From the NCBI GenBank assembly GCA_016795385.1, contig JAEUHI010000009.1:1-38563 (forward strand): a stretch of 38,563 nt of DNA, written 5' to 3'. Both the position numbers and the translations under genes were made by a program. Under the pieces are notes generated by a model that had not been told where the DNA came from, did no database searches, and worked only from the letters and a program-made list of their open reading frames with translations. This document shows positions 29,622-37,424 of this stretch, piece after piece (positions within the stretch are counted from its first letter, which is position 1; each line of letters starts with the position of its first letter). Origin of the DNA: Verrucomicrobiales bacterium (lineage in GTDB: Bacteria > Verrucomicrobiota > Verrucomicrobiia > Verrucomicrobiales > DEV007).

Positions 29622-30926
29622 TCACGCCATCTCCAATCCCGCCAGCGTACCCTCCCCGCTCGCGAAGGTATCCGCCTCCACCCCCATTCGCTGCAGCATG
29701 GACACATACAAACGGCAGAGCGGCGTGTTGCGGACGCCGTCAAAGGCGAGGTGCTGGCCGTGCTTGAACCCGCCCCCGGCGAGGAGCACGGGCAGGTTCG
29801 TCGTGTTGTGGACGTTCGCATCGCCGAGGTTGCTGCCGTAGAGCACCATGGTGCGGTCGAGGAGACGGGCGCCGCCCTCCTCCTTTTCCGCGAGGGCCGC
29901 GAGCAATCCTGACAAAACCTCCATCTGGCGCCGATCGACACGCTCGAGCTGGGCGATCTTTTCTTTCGCCTGACCGTGGTGGCTCAGATTGTGGTAGCCG
30001 TTGAGCGACTTCTCCGATTCGCTGATCTCGAAGACCGGAGTCGCGAAGCCATCGACCATCAGGGTGACGATGCGGGTCGCGTCGCTCTCGAAGGCGAGCC
30101 GCGCCATCGCCAGCATCAGTTCGAACTTCTCGAAGAACTTTCCGGGATCCGCGATGTCGGCGGGCTCGGCCGCCCCGGTCGCGGGTTTGGGACGCCGCTC
30201 CCACTCGCCGGCGAGATGGAGCCGCTCCTCCAGTTCGCGGACGGAAGTGAAGTATTGGTCGAGCCGCTCGCGGTCGGAGGATCCAAGCCCTTTCTGGAAT
30301 CCCTTCATGTCCTCGCGCACCGCATCGAGGATGCTCGCACGTTCCGCGAGTCGCCGCACCCGCCGCTCCACCTCGCCCGCGTCGCCCTGGACGAAGAGTT
30401 TGCGGAAAAGACGCGAGGGTTTGTCCTCGGCGGGAAGGAGCACGCCGTCGCGCGTCCACGAAAGACTTCGGTTCGCCCGGTCGATGTTGACGCCGAGATT
30501 CAGCGTCGGGAAACGGGTGCGTTGACCGAGAGCCTCGACCGCGAACTGGTCGAGCGAGATCGTGTTGCGGAAGCCGCTCCCGGTCGGGTCCTTCGCCCCG
30601 GTGAGGAAGCAGTTTTCCGTCGAATGACCGCCCGAGACATTCGGATGCGAGAGCCCGCTGAACACGGTGAAGTCGCTCCGGTGCGGGGCGAGGATCTCCA
30701 GGTATGGCGATGCCTCGTACCCGCTCCCGTTCGTTTTGGGAAAGAAGTGCCACGGCAGCACCCCGAGATTGTTCGAGACCAGCAGCATGCGGCGCGGGGG
30801 TTCCGCGTCGTCTTTGCCAAAGACCGACTTCATGCTCTCGAGGAGCGGCAGGGCGAGGGAGACGCCGGCTCCCCGGAGGAAACGGCGGCGGTCGATCGGG
30901 GCAATGGCGAGATGGGGAGGTTTCAT
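29622..30926 (-). CDS. DUF1552 family exported protein
   Basis: A 434-aa protein starting MKPPHLAIAPIDRRRFLRGAGVSLALP. The RRRFLRG motif and following hydrophobic stretch form a Tat signal peptide. The body matches the DUF1552 pattern: RRMLLVSNNLGVLPWHFFP, SGLSHPNVSGGHSTENCFLTGA, a heptad-rich middle, then GYHNLSHHGQ and LLDRTMVLYGSNLGDANVHNTTNLPVLLAGG at the C-terminus, which recall the alkaline-phosphatase-like DUF1501 group. These proteins are almost always encoded beside a DUF1592/PSD cytochrome protein in Planctomycetota and Verrucomicrobiota, exactly as here. The biochemical role is not established; degradation or export of polymers has been proposed for the pair. An upstream in-frame extension to 31028 is repeat DNA, not protein. 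Confidence 0.9.
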   Translation of the reverse strand: MKPPHLAIAPIDRRRFLRGAGVSLALPLLESMKSVFGKDDAEPPRRMLLVSNNLGVLPWHFFPKTNGSGYEASPYLEILAPHRSDFTVFSGLSHPNVSGGHSTENCFLTGAKDPTGSGFRNTISLDQFAVEALGQRTRFPTLNLGVNIDRANRSLSWTRDGVLLPAEDKPSRLFRKLFVQGDAGEVERRVRRLAERASILDAVREDMKGFQKGLGSSDRERLDQYFTSVRELEERLHLAGEWERRPKPATGAAEPADIADPGKFFEKFELMLAMARLAFESDATRIVTLMVDGFATPVFEISESEKSLNGYHNLSHHGQAKEKIAQLERVDRRQMEVLSGLLAALAEKEEGGARLLDRTMVLYGSNLGDANVHNTTNLPVLLAGGGFKHGQHLAFDGVRNTPLCRLYVSMLQRMGVEADTFASGEGTLAGLEMA

Positions 30927-30943
30927 TTTGATCGTTTTGTTAG

Positions 30944-31024
30944 ACCACGGATGGACCCGGATGGGCACGGATTTCCCGGTGCTTCGATTGGTTTGATCCG
31001 TGTGCATCCGTGTCCATCCGTGGT
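30944..31024. repeat. Long imperfect palindrome between DUF1592 and DUF1552 genes
   Basis: The left arm 30944-30972 and right arm 30996-31024 are reverse complements at 26 of 29 positions and consist of ATCCGTG-type units in tandem. Similar sequences are, in my experience, dispersed widely in PVC and other genomes. It would form a strong stem in the mRNA between two cotranscribed genes and could protect or attenuate the transcript. Confidence 0.75.
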
Positions 31025-31034
31025 TCAACCCTCC

Positions 31035-33614
31035 TCACTCCCGCACCCTACCCTCTTGGATCGGTACGGATCCCCCGAGAAAAATCCCGCTGGCAACGAG
31101 TTCGCGGATCAGATCGCCGGTGCGGTAGCCGTCGGCGGCGGACCGGTCGAGAATCGCCTCGATTTCCGGGCGCTCCGAAAATCGCACGGGCGTGCCGGTG
31201 GCGTAGCGGACCAGATGACCCAGCAGGTTGCGCGCGAGACGGCGGGGTTGTTTTGTCAGGATCGTCTTCAACTCATGCACGTCGGCGAACGACTCGCCCG
31301 AGCGGAGGGTGCCCGCGGCATCGACGGCGGGACCGACATGGTAGACGAAAGGATGTCCCGCCCGGTCGATTCCGGTGACCTTCTCGCCCTTCTCCAAGCC
31401 CCGGTAGCGGTCGCGCCAGGCCCCCATCACATCGAAATTCTCGAGCGCGAATCCGAGAGGATCGAAGTGCGTGTGGCAGGTCGAGCAGGACTCCACCTCG
31501 GTGTGCTTCGCGAGGATCTCGCGGATCGTCGTCGCCCCGCGGATGTCGGGCTCGATCGCGGGCACGGACTTCGGAGGCGGGGGCGGTGTTTCGCCCAGGA
31601 TGCGCTCCAGCACCCAGACCCCGCGCGTCACCGGCGAGGTCGTCGTGCCGTTCGCGGTCACCTTCAACACCGACGCGTGCGTGAGCAGCCCGCCGTAGGG
31701 ACTCCAGTCCGGCAGATCGACCCGCCGCATTGCCGATCCCCCGACGCGGGGCAGATCATAGTGACGGGCAAGACGATCGTTGACGAAGGCGAAGTCGGTC
31801 GAAACCAAGGCGGTGGCGGGCAGGTTGTCCCGCACCATCGCGGCGAAGAAGGCGCGGGGCTCCTTCTCCATCGAGGCCACGAGATACTCGTCGACGCGGT
31901 ATTCGGGATAAAGCCGGTCGTCGGGTTGATCCCGGCGGAGCTGCCGGAGGTTCAGCCATTGGTCGGTGAAGTCGGCGACAAATCGCTCGAATCGCGGATG
32001 GGTGACGAGGCGGTCGACCTCCTCGATCAACACCCCGCGGTCGCGCAGCCGCCCTTCTTTCGCGAGCGCCCGCAATCGCTCGTCGGGCGCGCTGCTCCAG
32101 AGGAAATGCGAGAGTCGCGCGGCCACGGCCTCATGGCCGGAACCGTCCCGTGGTGGCTCTGTCAGGAAGAGGAAATTTCCCGAGCAGAGGATCGCCTCGT
32201 AGCCCTTCAACATCGCCGCCGCGAAGGTTTCCCCCGCTGCGATCCGCGACTGGACGAGCCGGTGGAAAACGTCCACCGCTTCATCGCTGACCGGACCGCA
32301 GGAGGCCCGTTCGAGGAAGGATTGGAGGAGCCGTTTCGCTTCTTTGTCAGGATCCGTCGCGACCACCTCCACCGCGGGGAACGAACCCGCCGGTGCGGGC
32401 TTGAGAGGCAGGTCGCCGAAGAGAATGCGATGCGAAGCGGGAGGCCACGACTCCGGCGCGAGCGGCCCCTCGACCTCCATCCACCGGATCGCGATCCCGG
32501 GATGTCCCTCGGGAGGCATGGGCGGGAAGTCGTAGAAGAAACCTCCGTCGGTGCGGATGAAGGGCACGGGCAAACCGAGCGGACTGTATTCGAAAGTCTC
32601 GCCTTTCTTGAGCCGGATCGTCGTTTCGAACTCACGCGGCTCGGGCATCAGATCGATCCAGCCGCCCGTTTCACGCACATCGCCCGAGACATCGGGACCC
32701 GATGGCTGGCGCGCGCGGAAGCTCATCGCCTGAGGCTGGTGCGCGGGGACGAGCCGGAAGTCGCCGACCTGCCGCACCGCACGTCCCGAAAAACGGACGC
32801 GATACTCCCCGTCGTGCTCCGCCCGGAAGCCCCGCGGGTAACCGTAGTACGGCCACGTCGCAGAGCGGAAAAGCGCCATTTCGAGCGTGGGATCGCGACG
32901 TTGTTCCGGCGTCATCGCCTGATAGGTCTTTCCGTCGATCGGCACGTGCTTTCCATCCCGCGCGAAAAACATCGCCTCGCGTTCCCCGAAGGTGTCCAGC
33001 TCCGGAAAAAGATCGGTGCCGGTGAAACGCCAGGTCCGCGAAGGCACCGGAGCCACGCCCGGAGCGACCGCGACCTGCAACGCCGCCTCGGCCGCGTCGA
33101 GCCATCCCTCGAGCTGCACCCGCGAAACTTCGAGCTGTTTCGAGACCTTCGTGAAGCCATGGGAATCACGGTCTTCCGGCAACTTGTCGCGGATGTCGAG
33201 CGTCGGCAGCGCGAGAAGGTCGCGGAGACGGTGCTCGTATTCGACCCGGGTGAGCCGCCGCACCGCTCCCCTTCCCTGCGCCTCGATCTCGGCATGATCG
33301 GCTTCGGTGATCAAATCCCCTAACAAGGCGACAAAGCCGGCGCGCGCTTCCCCGGAGAGATCGTGCTTTTTCTCCGGCGGCGGCATCTCTCCCGCCGCGA
33401 CCCGGTCGTGGAGCCGGATCCATTTCGCCCGGTTCGGGGCTTCTTCCGGAGCGAAGGCGAGGTCGAGGAGATTCAGTTCGCCTTCGGCCTGGGAGTCGTC
33501 GTGGCAGACGGTGCAATGCTGGTCGAGGAAGGCGGTGATGGCGGCCTCGCCGGCCAAGGCCTGACTTGCCGCGCTTGCCACGGCGAGAACCAGGGCCGCC
33601 CGGCACGCTCTCAT
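31035..33614 (-). CDS. Planctomycete-type cytochrome c / PSD protein (DUF1587-1595-1592-1588-1585)
   Basis: An 859-aa exported protein with a signal peptide (MRACRAALVLAVASAASQALA). An N-terminal haem motif C34-TV-C37-H38 belongs to the PSCyt1 domain. It is followed by DUF1587 (RRLTRVEYEHRLRDLL, near 120), a long beta-rich insert, DUF1595/DUF1592 (about 430-635; HFLWSSAPDERL, FTDQWLNLRQL, FFAAMVRDN), DUF1588 (about 640-745; TTSPVTRGVWVLERILG and a second CxxCH, C710-H714, in SCSTCHTHFDPLGFALENFD), and DUF1585 (about 765-850). The order and length are normal for the family. It overlaps the IclR gene by ATGA, so expression should follow IclR control. It probably acts in the periplasm with the DUF1552 protein; the substrate is unknown. 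Confidence 0.92.
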   Translation of the reverse strand: MRACRAALVLAVASAASQALAGEAAITAFLDQHCTVCHDDSQAEGELNLLDLAFAPEEAPNRAKWIRLHDRVAAGEMPPPEKKHDLSGEARAGFVALLGDLITEADHAEIEAQGRGAVRRLTRVEYEHRLRDLLALPTLDIRDKLPEDRDSHGFTKVSKQLEVSRVQLEGWLDAAEAALQVAVAPGVAPVPSRTWRFTGTDLFPELDTFGEREAMFFARDGKHVPIDGKTYQAMTPEQRRDPTLEMALFRSATWPYYGYPRGFRAEHDGEYRVRFSGRAVRQVGDFRLVPAHQPQAMSFRARQPSGPDVSGDVRETGGWIDLMPEPREFETTIRLKKGETFEYSPLGLPVPFIRTDGGFFYDFPPMPPEGHPGIAIRWMEVEGPLAPESWPPASHRILFGDLPLKPAPAGSFPAVEVVATDPDKEAKRLLQSFLERASCGPVSDEAVDVFHRLVQSRIAAGETFAAAMLKGYEAILCSGNFLFLTEPPRDGSGHEAVAARLSHFLWSSAPDERLRALAKEGRLRDRGVLIEEVDRLVTHPRFERFVADFTDQWLNLRQLRRDQPDDRLYPEYRVDEYLVASMEKEPRAFFAAMVRDNLPATALVSTDFAFVNDRLARHYDLPRVGGSAMRRVDLPDWSPYGGLLTHASVLKVTANGTTTSPVTRGVWVLERILGETPPPPPKSVPAIEPDIRGATTIREILAKHTEVESCSTCHTHFDPLGFALENFDVMGAWRDRYRGLEKGEKVTGIDRAGHPFVYHVGPAVDAAGTLRSGESFADVHELKTILTKQPRRLARNLLGHLVRYATGTPVRFSERPEIEAILDRSAADGYRTGDLIRELVASGIFLGGSVPIQEGRVRE

Positions 33615-34402
33615 CGCGCGCCCTCCCCGCGCAAGGCACGCGTCGCGATCCGCCCGGCCTCGATCACCGTGGCGGCAAGGGCGGCGATACGGTTTTCATC
33701 AAGACGCTGGGCGGGCCCCGTGATCCAGATCGACGCGACCGCCTGTTCCTCGCGATCGAAGACGGGCACTCCCAGACAATGATGCCCCTCGAGATGTTCG
33801 CCGAGATCGGTCGCAAATCCCTCGATGCGGACGCGTCCAAGACAACGATCGAAGTCGGCGCGATCGGCGATCGTCCACGGGTGGAAGGCCTCGAAGGGGT
33901 AGTCGTCGAGGAGTTCGTCGCGGGTTTCCTCCCCGGCGTAGGCGAGCAGGCATTTGCCCGGTGCGCTCGTGTGGATGGGAAAACGCGTCCCCCGCTCGAC
34001 ATAGAACTTGATCGGGGCCGTCCCGATGACCCGTTCGAGGACGAGGCCCTCTTTCCCCACGAGAATCCCGAGGTGGGAAGCCTCCCCGGTCACCTCGCTG
34101 AGCCAGCGCATCGCCGGCAGTGCCGCCTCGGCGAGCGGGACATCGTCAAGGACGGGTTGCCCGAGCCGCAGGAGTTTCGCGCTGAGCCGGAAACGTTTGT
34201 CGGCGTCCCGATGAAGATAGCCGTGTGCCACGAGCGACTGCGTCGTGCGATAGACGAAGTTCGCGGTCAAGCCGAGCTCCGCGGCCAACTCGGTCTGGGT
34301 GAGCCCGCCGCTGCGCGAGGCGAGACACTCGAGCACGGCGAGGGCGCGATCCAACGAAGGTGTGCTGAAATCCGGAGAGGCGGGGTCGGGCCGGGCTGCC
34401 AT
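33611..34402 (-). CDS. IclR-family transcriptional regulator
   Basis: A 263-aa protein with the standard two domains. The N-terminal winged helix (about 15-75) shows LDRALAVLECLAS...LTQTELAAELGLTANFVYRTTQSLVAHGYL. The C-terminal effector-binding domain (about 85-255) shows the family landmarks HLGILVGKEGLVLERV, PIHTSAPGKCLLAY and VFDREEQAVASIWITGPAQRL. Family members bind small catabolic metabolites and control adjacent operons. It begins at ATG 34402, next to a strong dyad, and its stop overlaps the DUF1592 gene start, so it is the first gene of that operon and probably autoregulated. The divergent aspartoacylase-threonine synthase-like pair shares the same control region. Confidence 0.93.
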   Translation of the reverse strand: MAARPDPASPDFSTPSLDRALAVLECLASRSGGLTQTELAAELGLTANFVYRTTQSLVAHGYLHRDADKRFRLSAKLLRLGQPVLDDVPLAEAALPAMRWLSEVTGEASHLGILVGKEGLVLERVIGTAPIKFYVERGTRFPIHTSAPGKCLLAYAGEETRDELLDDYPFEAFHPWTIADRADFDRCLGRVRIEGFATDLGEHLEGHHCLGVPVFDREEQAVASIWITGPAQRLDENRIAALAATVIEAGRIATRALRGEGAR

Positions 34403-34434
34403 TTCTATATTCGCGATCTATCGCAAATGTAGAA
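34403..34434. promoter_or_regulatory. IclR operator candidate (32-bp dyad)
   Basis: An inner imperfect palindrome, TTCGCGAT-CT-ATCGCAAA (34410-34427, one mismatched pair), and an outer pair, TTCTA (34403-34407) and TAGAA (34430-34434), share the same centre at 34418.5. A further TCGCAA half-site lies at about 34441. The dyad abuts the iclR-type ATG, as expected for an autorepressed regulator. IclR proteins bind palindromes of this sort as dimers. Confidence 0.6.
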
Positions 34435-34589
34435 TACCTCTCGCAATCCGGGCAAGCTCTACGCGGGACGGGATCGCGCGAGGCCCGCGCGCCCCGTCGG
34501 GACCTGATCGCGGCGGAGATTGGTCGCTTTCTCCTTGGCGGTCCCCGAGCGTGCTGCTAATCAAAATGCCTCTCCCTCCAACCGCCCCC
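34435..34589. promoter_or_regulatory. 5' region of the aspartoacylase-like gene
   Basis: This presumably carries the plus-strand promoter. I see no convincing -35/-10 pair and no Shine-Dalgarno sequence before either in-frame ATG (34566 or 34590). Confidence 0.35.
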
Positions 34590-35495
34590 ATGAATCTCGA
34601 CACCCGTTCTTTCCGCGCCGACGACCACGGACCGCGACTGCTCGTCACCGGCGGAGTGCATGGCGATGAATTCGAACCCATCCTCGCGATCCGGCGTCTC
34701 ATCCGGCTCTTCACCGGCGACGACCCGCTCGTGAGCGGCAGCGTCACCTTCGTGCCGGTGGTGAATGAAAACGCGTTTTTCCGCGGTCATCGCTGCGCCG
34801 AAGACGGGCTCGACCTCGCCCGCACCTGCCCCGGACGGAAAGATGGCAGCATCACCGAACAAACCGCCGCCGCCCTCTCCGATCTCATCCGCGCCTCGAC
34901 CCATTACATCGACCTCCACACCGGCGGCACGGACCTGAGCGTCTTTCCACTCGCCGGCTACAATCTCGTCGGTGATGCCGCGGTGCTCGAGACGCAACGC
35001 CGCATGGCCCGCGCCTTCAATCTGCCGGTGATCTGGGGCACCTCCGCGAATCTCGAGGGACGCTCGCTCTCGGTCGCGCGCGATGCGAAGGTCCCCGCGA
35101 TCTACTGCGAATACCTCGGATCGGCGACGCGATCGAGCGCCGGAGTCGATGCCTATTTTGAAGGCGTCCTCAACGTAATGGCCGATCTCGGGATGATCCA
35201 CCGCAGCCTGCCCGCGAGCCGCGTCGAGCAGGTCGTCGAAGACACGCGTCCGGGCTCCGGTCACATGCAGGTCTGCCATCCCGCGCCGATGGACGGTTGT
35301 TTCGAACCCGCCGTGGCCCTCGGCGACCGCATCGAAAAAGGCCAGCCGCTGGGTCATGTCCTCGACTTCACCGGCGAAGTAGCGTTGCCCGTGCCCGCGG
35401 ATGAAAGTGGACGGGTCATCGTGCTGCGCACCTTCCCCCGTGTGCGTAAGGGCGATTCGGCCGGGGTCATCCTGCCCGACCTCCCTCCCGCATGA
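34590..35495 (+). CDS. Succinylglutamate desuccinylase/aspartoacylase-family zinc hydrolase
   Basis: A 301-aa zinc carboxypeptidase-like enzyme predicted to hydrolyse an N-acyl amino acid or related amide. Zinc ligands are H24 and E27 in GGVHGDEFEP and H110 in YIDLHTGGTD; the substrate-handling RTCPG-like segment is also present. The C-terminal part (about 215-300; GSGHMQVCHPAPMDGCFEPAVALGDRIEKGQPLG) is the small beta domain common to AstE/AspA relatives. The start may be ATG 34590 or ATG 34566 (eight residues longer); I prefer 34590 because it sits the usual short distance from the first metal motif. It overlaps the next gene by ATGA. It is divergent from the IclR gene, which likely controls it. 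The substrate is unassigned. Confidence 0.88.
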   Translation: MNLDTRSFRADDHGPRLLVTGGVHGDEFEPILAIRRLIRLFTGDDPLVSGSVTFVPVVNENAFFRGHRCAEDGLDLARTCPGRKDGSITEQTAAALSDLIRASTHYIDLHTGGTDLSVFPLAGYNLVGDAAVLETQRRMARAFNLPVIWGTSANLEGRSLSVARDAKVPAIYCEYLGSATRSSAGVDAYFEGVLNVMADLGMIHRSLPASRVEQVVEDTRPGSGHMQVCHPAPMDGCFEPAVALGDRIEKGQPLGHVLDFTGEVALPVPADESGRVIVLRTFPRVRKGDSAGVILPDLPPA

Positions 35496-36598
35496 GCCCC
35501 GGCATCTGGAAATGGGCCGGCCGGCTCGGTGACGTGCCCCCCGAGAGATCGCGTTTCACTCTCGGCGAGGGAGACACCCCGCTCGTGCCATCGCGGCGCA
35601 TCGGCCCCGCGATGGGCCTGACAAACCTCTATTTCAAGCTCGAATCCTCCAATCCGACCGGCTCCTACAAGGACCGCTTCGCCGTCGCCGCCGTCTCGCA
35701 CCTGCTCGACCGCGGCATCGCGAATTGCCTCGCCACCTCCAGCGGCAACACCGGCGCCGCACTCGCCGCCGCCTGCGCCGTGGCGGGCATCCCCCTTCAT
35801 CTCGCCATCGTCGAACCGGCTCCCGACGACAAGCTGCGACAGATGCTCGCGTATGGGGCGAAGCTCAGCCGGCTCCGCGGTTTCGGACTCGACCCCACGG
35901 CGAGCGCCGAGATCTTCGCAGGCCTACGCCGCCTTTCACAAAAGCCCGGATGGTCGCTCGAGGTCAGTGCCTATGCGATCAGTCCCGACGGCATGCGCGG
36001 CGTCGAAACGATCGCCCACGAACTCGACGAGCAGCTCGATTCGCGGATCGACCACGTCTTCGCCCCTGCCGGCGGCGGAGGCCTCTGCCTCGCGGTGGCC
36101 CGTGGATTGGATCATTGTCAGGGTGCTCCGGCCATTCACTGCGTGCAGCCAGCGGGGAACGACACCATCGCCGGTCCTCTTCGCGAAGGAAGGAACCACG
36201 GACGCCGCGCCGATCCCTGCACCACCACGATCAGCGGTCTCCAGGTGCCAAATGTGCTCGATGCGAACGCCGTCATCGCCGCCTGTCGCGCGAGCGGAGG
36301 CAACGGCCACCTCGTGCCCGATGCCGCGATTTACGAACTACAGGGACGTCTCGCCCGCGAGGAAGGCATTTTCTCCGAGCCAGCCGGAGCCGTCGCCTTG
36401 GCCGGAGCCTTGCAAGCGGTGGCAAACGGAGAGATCGACCGCGACGCGAGGATCGTCTGTCTCGTCACCGGCAGCGGCTTCAAGGACGGGGCCTCGCTCG
36501 CGAAGATGGCCGACGTGGCGGGTGTGCCCTTGGTGGGGTTTGCGGAGTTTGAGGGGTCGTTGGCGCAAGGTAGTTCGTCTTCCCGATCCCCTCGATAG
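35492..36598 (+). CDS. Threonine synthase-like fold-type II PLP enzyme
   Basis: A 368-aa protein. The PLP lysine is K60 in ESSNPTGSYKDR, with the phosphate-side loop SSGNTGAA (83-90) and a Gly-rich phosphate cup AGGGG (about 191-195). FTLGEGDTPLVPSRRIG near the N-terminus is typical of threonine synthases and related dehydratases. It is coupled to the aspartoacylase-like gene by ATGA and lies far from hom/thrB genes, so a catabolic beta-elimination or replacement role is as likely as threonine synthesis. The last ten residues (QGSSSSRSPR) run into the hairpin repeat at 36601-36620, suggesting the original C-terminus was slightly altered by that element. Confidence 0.85.
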   Translation: MSPGIWKWAGRLGDVPPERSRFTLGEGDTPLVPSRRIGPAMGLTNLYFKLESSNPTGSYKDRFAVAAVSHLLDRGIANCLATSSGNTGAALAAACAVAGIPLHLAIVEPAPDDKLRQMLAYGAKLSRLRGFGLDPTASAEIFAGLRRLSQKPGWSLEVSAYAISPDGMRGVETIAHELDEQLDSRIDHVFAPAGGGGLCLAVARGLDHCQGAPAIHCVQPAGNDTIAGPLREGRNHGRRADPCTTTISGLQVPNVLDANAVIAACRASGGNGHLVPDAAIYELQGRLAREEGIFSEPAGAVALAGALQAVANGEIDRDARIVCLVTGSGFKDGASLAKMADVAGVPLVGFAEFEGSLAQGSSSSRSPR

Positions 36599-36600
36599 CA

Positions 36601-36620
36601 GGGCGACAGGAATGTCGCCC
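36601..36620. terminator. Hairpin between convergent genes (bidirectional terminator or repeat)
   Basis: GGGCGACA-GGAA-TGTCGCCC is a perfect 8-bp stem with a GNRA-type loop, three bases after the PLP enzyme stop and 27 bases beyond the aldolase stop on the other strand. No T run follows. Similar GGCGACA palindromes are, to my knowledge, dispersed repeats in related genomes, so it may be a REP-like element serving as a transcript end. Confidence 0.55.
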
Positions 36621-36647
36621 CTCCTTGTGGCGGGCTTGGGGCCGAAT

Positions 36648-37424
36648 TCACGCCTCGATCTCATCAAACTCCGCCGAGGCCGCGAGGAGGCCGTTGCGCA
36701 GGATCATGAAATCGCCGCAATTGCAGAGGAGCTGGGCACCTTGGTCGCGGCGGCGGCGCAGGTCGTCGGGCGGTCCGGCGGGACATCCCCAGGCCACGCC
36801 GTGGGCTTTGCAGGCGGCGGCGACGCGCTCGAAGGCGGCCTCGAGTTTTTCCCCGTCGGGGTCCCCCTCCAACTGATAACGCAATCCGAGATCGCCGGGA
36901 CCGACGAACAACATGTCAACCCCGGGAACACCGGCGATTTCCTCGACGTTCTCCACCGCTTCGGGCGTCTCGATCTGCACGACGAGGAAGGTCTCGCGAT
37001 TCGCCCAACGGGTGTATTCGACGTTGTCGGAAGTGATGCGGTAATCCGAGTCGAAGCCCGCGTTGTCGAGACCACGGTCGCCGAGCGGCGGAAACTTCAC
37101 CGCCTGCACAAGCTGGCGCGCCTTTTCGGCAGTCGAGACGTGGGGAATCATCAGTCCGGTCGCACCCTCCTCGAGGTAGCGGTAAAGCCCGGTCTTCTCG
37201 AGGGTGGGAGCGCGGAGGAGACAGTCGATATCGTAGATCCGGAAATGGGCGAGGAGCGTCTGCAGCTCGTGCAGTTCGAGGGCGCGGTGCTCGAGGTCGA
37301 GCCAGATGCAATCGAAGCCGGCGCGCGCGGCGTGGGCGATGTAGGACGGGTTGAAGCTGCCGAGGTTGGCACAACGGGCGAGTCCGCCACTGCGGATGGT
37401 TTTCAAGGTTTTGCTGGATCTCAT
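36648..37424 (-). CDS. HpcH/HpaI-family aldolase
   Basis: A 258-aa TIM-barrel protein of the class II pyruvate aldolase family, which condenses or cleaves pyruvate-type 2-keto acids with aldehydes. Active-site residues visible are H46 (DLEHRALE), R71 (LLRAP), and the metal ligands E152 (QIETPEAV) and D178 (VGPGDLGL); the KFPPLGDRG loop (about 110-118) corresponds to the substrate loop of HpaI. The length is normal. Its start overlaps the stop of the HEAT-repeat gene by ATGA. It is convergent with the PLP enzyme, separated by a hairpin. The native substrate cannot be read from the sequence; a sugar-acid-derived keto acid is typical for relatives. Confidence 0.9.
   Translation of the reverse strand: MRSSKTLKTIRSGGLARCANLGSFNPSYIAHAARAGFDCIWLDLEHRALELHELQTLLAHFRIYDIDCLLRAPTLEKTGLYRYLEEGATGLMIPHVSTAEKARQLVQAVKFPPLGDRGLDNAGFDSDYRITSDNVEYTRWANRETFLVVQIETPEAVENVEEIAGVPGVDMLFVGPGDLGLRYQLEGDPDGEKLEAAFERVAAACKAHGVAWGCPAGPPDDLRRRRDQGAQLLCNCGDFMILRNGLLAASAEFDEIEA

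Noticed and set aside
30927..31028. N-terminal extension of the DUF1552 protein
   Set aside because: The extra 34 codons are the palindromic repeat. The Tat signal begins correctly at ATG 30926.
29976..33323. 1115-codon plus-strand open frame opposite DUF1552/DUF1592
   Set aside because: Antisense shadow of two well-recognised families; no motif and no start signal.
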